Below, one piece after another: positions 12,896-17,511 of a stretch of 17,511 bases of DNA. Made by a program: the position numbers and the translations under genes. Within the stretch, counting starts at the first letter, position 1; each line of letters begins with the position of its first letter. The DNA is from Candidatus Omnitrophota bacterium. GTDB lineage: Bacteria > Ratteibacteria > UBA8468 > B48-G9 > DSTR01. Below the pieces are notes generated by a model. That model made no database searches and was not told where the DNA came from. It saw only the letters and a list, made by a program, of their open reading frames with translations. The stretch lies in the NCBI GenBank assembly GCA_023818865.1, contig JAMWDF010000027.1, positions 1 through 17,511 of the forward strand, read 5' to 3'.

Positions 12896-12925
12896 ATTAT
12901 CTCATAGCTGAAAGCAAACAAGCAA
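12896..12925 (-). promoter_or_regulatory. Candidate promoter for purH
   Basis: On the minus strand, TTGCTT (plus coordinates 12920-12925), an 18-bp spacer and GATAAT (12896-12901) resemble a sigma-70 promoter. The transcript would start near 12889, leaving a leader of about 24 nt, too short for a purine riboswitch. Confidence 0.45.
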
Positions 12926-12949
12926 TGCTCTTTTCTGGCGAAACTGAAT

Positions 12950-12979
12950 TTGCGAAAAAGAGGAAACTCATGATAGACT
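12950..12979 (+). promoter_or_regulatory. Weak candidate promoter for the etfBA-ATPase operon
   Basis: TTGCGA (12950-12955), 18 bp, TAGACT (12974-12979). Only a moderate match, but it is the best-placed pair before etfB, and the 142-bp gap between purH and etfB is the natural place for a promoter. Confidence 0.3.
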
Positions 12980-12993
12980 AATTTTTTGAGTTT
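12964..12993. repeat. Inverted repeat upstream of etfB
   Basis: AAACTCA (12964-12970) and TGAGTTT (12987-12993) are perfect 7-bp inverted arms with a 16-bp loop that contains the candidate -10 box and ends 14 bp before the etfB start. This is a possible operator or leader stem. Confidence 0.4.
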
Positions 12994-13007
12994 AGCGTGG
13001 AGAAGAT

Positions 13008-13793
13008 ATGAACATTATCGTGTGCATCAAGCAGGTACCGGAAACGACCGAAGTTAAGATTGACCCGGTGACTAAGCGGATTGTAAGAGAAGGAGTAAAG
13101 GGAATTATCAACCCCTATGATAGTTATGCCTTGGAAGAGGCAATCCGGCTGAAGGAAAGATTTGGCGGGCAAACAACCGTCATCTCTATGGGGCCACCCC
13201 AGGCCGAAAGTGCTCTAAGAGAAGCCCTGGCAATGGGTATTGACCGAGCAATTCTGCTTAGCGACCGGCTCTTTGCTGGCAGCGACACTCTGGCCACTTC
13301 TTACATTCTGGCTTCGGCTATCAGGAAACTGGTTCCTTTTGAGATAATTATCTGCGGCCGGGAGACTCTGGATGGGAGTACCGGCCAGGTAGGACCGGAG
13401 ATAGCGTTTCATTTAGGGATTCCTTATGCGACCTTTGTCAGTGGCATCAATCAGGTAGCTGATGGTCAACTGGAATGTGTCCGGCTGATGGAGGACCACT
13501 ATGAGACGCTGGCACTTCCGCTGCCATCGTTAATCACGGTCGTCAAGGAAATCAATGAACCAAGGCTACCTTCTCTGCGAGGTTTGCTGAGGGCAAAAAA
13601 GGCTGAGATTCCTGTCTGGGGGGCTTCGAATATCAGCGGGAAAATTGAGTTTTTTGGCCAAGAAGGTTCGCCTACCCGGGTAGTGGAGTGCTGGCATCCA
13701 GAGATAAAGGCTGAAGGCAAGGTGGTTAAAGGTGAACCAGAACAACTGGCTCAGATTCTATACGAAACCCTGAAAGAGAAAGGGTTAGTCTGA
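13008..13793 (+). CDS. etfB: Electron transfer flavoprotein, beta subunit
   Basis: A 261-residue EtfB that forms a heterodimer with the next gene product and carries electrons between a flavin dehydrogenase and another carrier. Visible are the N-terminal 'IVCIKQVPET', 'NPYDSYALEEAIRLKE' (35-50) and the nucleotide loop 'CGRETLDGSTGQVGP' (116-130). The D-G-x-T-G-Q-V-G-P form is the one that binds a second FAD in bifurcating ETFs rather than AMP only; by family knowledge this fits the ferredoxin-domain EtfA next door. Length is normal. GGAG at 12999-13002 precedes the ATG by 5 nt. The stop overlaps the etfA start (TGATG). No dehydrogenase partner (acyl-CoA, lactate or similar) lies in the window. 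Confidence 0.95.
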   Translation: MNIIVCIKQVPETTEVKIDPVTKRIVREGVKGIINPYDSYALEEAIRLKERFGGQTTVISMGPPQAESALREALAMGIDRAILLSDRLFAGSDTLATSYILASAIRKLVPFEIIICGRETLDGSTGQVGPEIAFHLGIPYATFVSGINQVADGQLECVRLMEDHYETLALPLPSLITVVKEINEPRLPSLRGLLRAKKAEIPVWGASNISGKIEFFGQEGSPTRVVECWHPEIKAEGKVVKGEPEQLAQILYETLKEKGLV

Positions 13794-14974
13794 TGATTCT
13801 ACGCTTACTGAAGGACAAATGTACTGGCTGTCAGCAATGCCTGGACGCTTGTCCCTTTAATGCCATTGACTGGAAGGAACGTTTTCCTGAGATTAACGAA
13901 AACTGCCGATTCTGCCGGAAGTGTATCCAGGTCTGCCCAGAAGGAGCGTTGGTTCTGGAAGAGACGGAAAAAAAGATTGATACCTCTGGCTACCGAGGAA
14001 TCTGGTTCTTTGCCGAGCAGAGGCAAGGGAAACTATCTTCGGTTTCCCGGGAACTTCTCCAGGTTTGTCTTCAGATGAGAGAAACTTTGAAAGAGGAAGT
14101 GGCTGGAGTGTTATTAGGTTATCAAGTGAAAAAGCTGGCTGACCAGCTGCTGGCTCATGGATGTGAGAAAGTTTATCTGGTGGACAGACCTGAGTTAGAG
14201 AATTTTCTTGAAGAACCTTACGCGCTGGTGCTGGCTGAACTTATCAGGCGGTACAGACCTAATATCGTGGTGGCGGCGGCTACGATGATGGGCCGGGCTT
14301 TTTTCCCTTCAGTGGCAGCCAGGATAGGCACTGGCTTGACAGCTGACTGCACCCAGCTTCATATTGACCCGGAAAGTAAACTTTTGGTTCAAACCAGACC
14401 AACCTTTGGTGGCAACCTGATGGCCCAAATTATCTGTCGGTACCACCGGCCTCAGATGGCTACTCTCCGGCCAAAGATGGTTGAAGAAGCCAGGTCGGTC
14501 CAGCAACCCAAGGGGCAGGTGATTACCGAGACCGTTTCTACCCAGCTTCCCTCGGTGGTGAAGCTTTTGGCTCAGAAGCGGGCAGAGAATCTGGTTGACC
14601 TCCAGGAAGCAGAGGTAATCATTTCTGGCGGCCGAGGCCTGGGAGACGGGAAAAATTTTGACTTAATAAGAGAGCTGGCTACCTTGGTCGGAGCCGCAGT
14701 AGGGGCTTCCCGGGCAGCCGTGGATTCAGGCTGGATTCCTTATCCCCACCAGGTTGGCCAAACTGGCCGAACTGTTAAGCCAAAAATCTACCTGGCTTGC
14801 GGCATCTCCGGAGCCATTCAGCATCTGGCTGGAATGCGTACCTCTGACTTTATTATTGCTATTAACAAAGACCCGGATGCGCCTATTTTTAAGGTAGCCC
14901 ATCTGGGCCTGGTAGGGGACCTATTCCAGATAATACCTTTCCTGATCAGGAAAATAAAAGAAAACAAGTCATAA
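13793..14974 (+). CDS. etfA: Electron transfer flavoprotein, alpha subunit with N-terminal 2[4Fe-4S] ferredoxin domain
   Basis: A 393-residue EtfA with an extra ferredoxin domain at its N-terminus. Cys10, 13, 16, 20 and Cys38, 41, 44, 48 give two complete [4Fe-4S] motifs ('CTGCQQCLDACP', 'CRFCRKCIQVCP'). Residues about 65-265 are the EtfA N-domain, and the C-terminal FAD domain has 'VISGGRGLGDGKNF', 'GASRAAVDSGWIPYPHQVGQ' and 'YLACGISGAIQHLAGM'. The same domain layout occurs in CarE and LctC of Acetobacterium woodii, partners of electron-bifurcating caffeyl-CoA reductase and lactate dehydrogenase, so ferredoxin-linked bifurcation or confurcation is likely. It overlaps etfB by 1 nt, and the ATPase K gene follows after 21 nt with a good GGGAGG site, so electron transfer and ATPase genes appear to share a transcript. 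Confidence 0.95.
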   Translation: MILRLLKDKCTGCQQCLDACPFNAIDWKERFPEINENCRFCRKCIQVCPEGALVLEETEKKIDTSGYRGIWFFAEQRQGKLSSVSRELLQVCLQMRETLKEEVAGVLLGYQVKKLADQLLAHGCEKVYLVDRPELENFLEEPYALVLAELIRRYRPNIVVAAATMMGRAFFPSVAARIGTGLTADCTQLHIDPESKLLVQTRPTFGGNLMAQIICRYHRPQMATLRPKMVEEARSVQQPKGQVITETVSTQLPSVVKLLAQKRAENLVDLQEAEVIISGGRGLGDGKNFDLIRELATLVGAAVGASRAAVDSGWIPYPHQVGQTGRTVKPKIYLACGISGAIQHLAGMRTSDFIIAINKDPDAPIFKVAHLGLVGDLFQIIPFLIRKIKENKS

Positions 14975-14995
14975 GAAGTCAAGCCGGGAGGAAAA

Positions 14996-15472
14996 ATGGA
15001 ACTGCTTGGCCTGGTCATTGCGCTTTTCGGGGCGGCCTTAGCTATCTTCATGGCTGGTTCTGGCTCTGCTTATGGAGTGGGACTGGCTGGGAGTGCCGCT
15101 AACGGTCTTCTTTCAGAAGAACCAGAAAAGTTTGGCACTATGCTTCTTCTGGTGGCTCTGCCTGGTACCCAGGGCATCTATGGGTTTCTTACCGGGTTTC
15201 TGGTGATTATGAAACTGGGACTTTTGGGCCAGAGGGTAATACCGGTCACTCCGCTTCAAGGAGCACAGATTCTCGTGGCTTGTTTACCGATTGCTTTTTC
15301 TGGATGTATTTCGGCAATCCATCAGGGTAAGGTTTGCGCGGCTGGGATTGCGGTCGTGGCCAAGCAACCAGAATCTTCTATGAAAGCCCTGATTTATGGC
15401 GCGATGGTGGAGACATACGCGGTTTTGGCTTTGGTAATTTCTATCTTTATGCTGATCGCGGTGAAACTATGA
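14996..15472 (+). CDS. ntpK: A/V-type ATPase rotor-ring subunit K (proteolipid), Na+-type
   Basis: A 158-residue four-helix proteolipid made of two c-subunit hairpins, forming the membrane rotor ring of an A/V-type ATPase. The glycine-rich 'GSGSAYGVGLAGSAANGLL' opens hairpin 1. The ion-site residues known from Enterococcus hirae NtpK are all present: Leu55, Thr58 and Gln59 in 'LPGTQG', Gln110 in 'HQGKVCAAG' and Glu139 in 'AMVETYAVL'; Gln110 and Glu139 even share the E. hirae numbering. As there, only hairpin 2 carries the carboxylate, so each double hairpin moves one ion. Na+ coupling is predicted by this analogy. It lies 21 nt after etfA, where subunit I would be expected in many operons, and overlaps the subunit E gene by 4 nt (ATGA). 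Confidence 0.93.
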   Translation: MELLGLVIALFGAALAIFMAGSGSAYGVGLAGSAANGLLSEEPEKFGTMLLLVALPGTQGIYGFLTGFLVIMKLGLLGQRVIPVTPLQGAQILVACLPIAFSGCISAIHQGKVCAAGIAVVAKQPESSMKALIYGAMVETYAVLALVISIFMLIAVKL

Positions 15473-16038
15473 GTACGGTAGACAAACTTATTTCCCGAGT
15501 GATTGAGGAAGCAACGCGAGAGAGCCAGGAAATACTGGCTAAGGCGAAAGAAGAAGCAGCCAGCCTCCAGGCAGAAAAAGAAAGACAGATTGAAAATCAG
15601 TTTCGGCAAGCTCTTTCCCGGGAAAAATTAGCTATCCAGGAACGATATCGCGAAAAGCTAGCCAAGGAAAGACTAGCTGGGCAAAGAAGAGTCCTAGCGG
15701 AAAGAAATAAGTGCCTGAATGAGGTTCTGGATGAGGTGAAAAAATTGTTTCATTCCTGGCTGGAACATCATGGGCCTGGTTTTCTCAGCGAAGTTTTGGC
15801 TGAGATTCAAGCAGAAGGACCCTGGGTGGTCTATGTGCCTGCAGGAAAGGAAGCCCAGTTTTCCGCCTTTATTCCGGTCACTGTAAAACCTGGAAAAACT
15901 GAAGGTTTTATTGTGGAAGGGGCTAACTGGAACCTGGTGATTAACTGGGAGACCGTCCAGCGATACTTGCGGCCAAAACTGGTAGAGATATTCCGCCAGA
16001 CGGAAATGCAGGTGGCCAGGAATGGTGGCTGCGGTTAA
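15469..16038 (+). CDS. ntpE: A/V-type ATPase subunit E (peripheral stalk)
   Basis: A 189-residue peripheral-stalk subunit. Residues 1-105 are a highly charged coiled coil with Glu/Lys/Gln/Arg repeats and Ala/Leu at heptad positions ('RVIEEATRESQEILAKAKEE', 'REKLAKERLAGQRRVLAERN'). The C-terminal globular part (about 110-185) has 'EGFIVEGANWNLVINWE', which matches the end of archaeal/bacterial V-ATPase E proteins ('GG..v.......v.nt.e..l'). The ATG at 15469 is chosen because it makes an ATGA overlap with subunit K and starts directly at the coiled coil; a longer frame from 15334 would lie inside K. The 3' end overlaps the uracil-DNA glycosylase gene by 17 nt. Confidence 0.85.
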   Translation: MSTVDKLISRVIEEATRESQEILAKAKEEAASLQAEKERQIENQFRQALSREKLAIQERYREKLAKERLAGQRRVLAERNKCLNEVLDEVKKLFHSWLEHHGPGFLSEVLAEIQAEGPWVVYVPAGKEAQFSAFIPVTVKPGKTEGFIVEGANWNLVINWETVQRYLRPKLVEIFRQTEMQVARNGGCG

Positions 16039-16600
16039 ATGGCAGAAATTGGAAGAAAGATGCCTAAGGTGTAATGACTGCGGCTTGGCTAGCAGTCGGA
16101 CCCAGGTGGTTTTTGGCAGTGGCTCTCTTGTTTCCAGGATAATGCTGGTGGGTGAAGCGCCAGGATTTAACGAGGACCGAAAAGGCAAGCCTTTTTGTGG
16201 AAGGGCTGGAGCAGTCCTGGATGAGTTACTTTCTACTATCAACCTTGACCGCAGGCAGGTTTATATCACTAATGTGGTAAAGTGCCGGCCTCCAGGTAAC
16301 CGCGACCCGATGCCAGAAGAACTGGTGGCTTGTTCCCCTTACCTTCAAGAACAGATAGAGCTGCTCCAGCCAGAAGTAATTGCTTGCCTGGGTAGGTTTT
16401 CCCTGAGGACCATCTTGAGGTTCTTCGGGCTATCTCCAGAGGTTTCCCTCAGTCAAGTTCACGGCCAGGTTTTCACTCCAGAAGGGGACCTTTTTCAGAC
16501 AGTGCAAATTGTCGCTCTTTTCCATCCAGCGGTGGCCACATACCGGCCAGAAGCCATGGATGGCCTGAAAAAAGACTTTGCAGTGCTGGCGAAAATCTGA
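16022..16600 (+). CDS. udg: Family-4 [4Fe-4S] uracil-DNA glycosylase
   Basis: A 192-residue family-4 uracil-DNA glycosylase that removes uracil from deaminated DNA. Four cysteines at the known cluster positions are seen: Cys14 and Cys17 ('CLRCNDC'; Cys20 is extra), Cys88 ('NVVKCRPPGNRDP') and Cys104. Motif A is 'GEAPGFNED' (44-52), followed by 'GKPFCGRAG' (55-63; family usually has V or T where Cys59 is), and the C-terminal motif is 'ALFHPAVATYRP'. It overlaps ATPase subunit E by 17 nt and subunit C by 1 nt (TGATG), so it is embedded in the ATPase operon. A ribosome-binding site is weak (AGG before 16022), which fits translational coupling to subunit E. A function in ATPase assembly is not suggested by any residue seen. 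Confidence 0.92.
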   Translation: MVAAVKWQKLEERCLRCNDCGLASSRTQVVFGSGSLVSRIMLVGEAPGFNEDRKGKPFCGRAGAVLDELLSTINLDRRQVYITNVVKCRPPGNRDPMPEELVACSPYLQEQIELLQPEVIACLGRFSLRTILRFFGLSPEVSLSQVHGQVFTPEGDLFQTVQIVALFHPAVATYRPEAMDGLKKDFAVLAKI

Positions 16601-17511
16601 TGATTGACCACGATATTATAGTTCAAAGTGCCCGGGTGAAGGCGCTGGAAAAAACCTTTCTTACTCGACAACAGCTAGAAAAGGTAGCCGCAGCGCCTAC
16701 TCTTCAAGCGGCTTTAGGCGAATTAGATTCTACGCCTTACCGTTTCGGCCAAGCCCTGGCTTCTCCAGCTGATATTTGTCTTTTCTTTGATTCAGTCAGG
16801 GCTAACCTTATGGCTCAAGCAAAAGAATTGCTGCCGGTCAGACTTTATCAGTGGTATCGTTTCCGGTATGACATAGGTACCCTACGACTGATCTTCAATG
16901 CCGGAGTTGAATCCCTCTTGCCAAAAGGTAGTCCCTTCACCCTGGTAAGTGAGGGAAATCTTGGTCTGGCTTTAAAGGAAAAGAAGGTGATTCGGGAACC
17001 AGAAGTCTGGCAGATACTTTCCCGGAGAGTTATTTCCGCTCAGGGACCAGCTGCGGCGGCTGAGTCCTATCAAGAATTTTTTAGGCTATGGGTGAATCTG
17101 GTGGCTAACTGGAAAAGCGAATTTCTCTCCAGATATCAGTCCTTAGAGATAGATTTTTTCAATCTCTCCCTCTTTTTGCAAAAAGAGGAAACTGGAATGG
17201 CTTTAGAAAGAAAAAATCTGGTGGCAGGTGGCCAGGTGAATCCCGGGATTTACTTGGAACCTTCTCGGCTCTGGAAAGCTTTTCCTACCTATTATTCGGG
17301 AATCAGCCCTCCGGTAACCAGTCAAACCTGGGAAAAGGAAAAGGTGAAAACAGCCATGCGTCTGCTGAGAGAAGCCAGGCGGGTAGCGGCCGGAGTGGAA
17401 GTGCTCGTCGCGTATCTCTTAGCCCGGGAGATAGAAATCACTGGTTTGCAGAAACTTCTTTTGGGCAAAGCCGCTGGGTTGCCACCGGAAATGCTTGGGG
17501 AGTGGATTTAC
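16600..17511 (+). CDS. ntpC: A/V-type ATPase subunit C (AC39/d family), 3' truncated
   Basis: An open frame of 304 codons running off the window end, beginning at an ATG that overlaps the preceding stop by 1 nt. The N-terminus 'VQSARVKALEKTFLTRQQLE' matches the conserved start of archaeal/bacterial V-ATPase C subunits ('ar.raLekrLLt.e.le'), and the end 'YLLAREIEITGLQKLLLGKA' matches the typical closing block ('..re.ei.nlr.i..gk..g...e'). The rest is helical and poorly conserved, as is normal for this family. The subunit is the funnel-shaped socket that joins the central stalk to the K ring. Given the usual length of 320-360 residues, only the last few tens of residues are missing. Other ATPase subunits (F, A, B, D, I) are presumably downstream or elsewhere. 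Confidence 0.88.
   Translation, partial: MIDHDIIVQSARVKALEKTFLTRQQLEKVAAAPTLQAALGELDSTPYRFGQALASPADICLFFDSVRANLMAQAKELLPVRLYQWYRFRYDIGTLRLIFNAGVESLLPKGSPFTLVSEGNLGLALKEKKVIREPEVWQILSRRVISAQGPAAAAESYQEFFRLWVNLVANWKSEFLSRYQSLEIDFFNLSLFLQKEETGMALERKNLVAGGQVNPGIYLEPSRLWKAFPTYYSGISPPVTSQTWEKEKVKTAMRLLREARRVAAGVEVLVAYLLAREIEITGLQKLLLGKAAGLPPEMLGEWIY

Noticed and set aside
12866..12990. Purine riboswitch before purH
   Set aside because: The predicted leader is about 24 nt and I find no aptamer-like set of stems.
15334..15468. Longer N-terminus for ATPase subunit E
   Set aside because: It would overlap subunit K by over 130 nt in another frame, and the extra residues are not coiled-coil-like; the ATGA start at 15469 fits the family.

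Overview
The window looks like a chromosomal segment of an uncultivated, anaerobic, energy-limited bacterium. The clues are an Mrp/Mbh-type membrane antiporter module with a terminal ferredoxin-like subunit, a ferredoxin-domain EtfAB pair of the kind found in electron-bifurcating enzymes, and an A/V-type rotary ATPase instead of F-type genes. A bacterial RRM protein, bacterial PurH, Shine-Dalgarno sites and sigma-70-like boxes argue against an archaeon. I cannot name the phylum from sequence alone. Genes are very tightly packed, with many 1-, 4- or 10-nt overlaps and occasional GTG or TTG starts. No gene-free stretch exceeds about 150 bp, and I see no tRNA, rRNA, CRISPR or insertion sequence.

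Region 1 (1-5425, + strand) is the end of a membrane complex: a NuoL/MrpA-like antiporter subunit cut by the window edge, a fused MbhD-MbhE (MrpA C-terminal) protein, then MnhB, MnhC, MnhD, MnhE, MnhF and MnhG homologues and a two-[4Fe-4S] HycF/NuoI-like protein. The catalytic (hydrogenase-like or other) subunits, if any, would lie upstream of the window. Two URO-D superfamily genes (5422-7538) continue the same string with overlapping stop/start codons.

Region 2 (7513-9947, - strand) is a two-gene unit: a third, divergent URO-D paralogue and an unrecognised 455-residue protein that starts at TTG. It converges on and overlaps region 1 by 26 bp. Three URO-D paralogues plus the unknown protein, with no corrinoid protein or activator among them, are the least explained part of the window.

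Region 3 (9948-12865) holds a divergent promoter region with nested inverted repeats, a secreted S1/P1-nuclease/phospholipase-C-fold zinc enzyme, a small RRM RNA-binding protein with a probable 5'-terminal mRNA hairpin, and a convergent purH whose stop lies 2 bp from the RRM stop.

Region 4 (13008-17511, + strand) is an apparent operon etfB-etfA-(V-ATPase K)-(V-ATPase E)-udg-(V-ATPase C, cut by the window end). The K subunit keeps the residues that bind Na+ in the Enterococcus hirae rotor ring. Together with the Mrp module this suggests sodium-based energetics: ferredoxin-linked redox chemistry drives ion export, and a Na+-coupled ATPase uses the gradient. Two oddities are a family-4 uracil-DNA glycosylase embedded between ATPase subunits E and C, and etfA in the place where subunit I usually precedes K.
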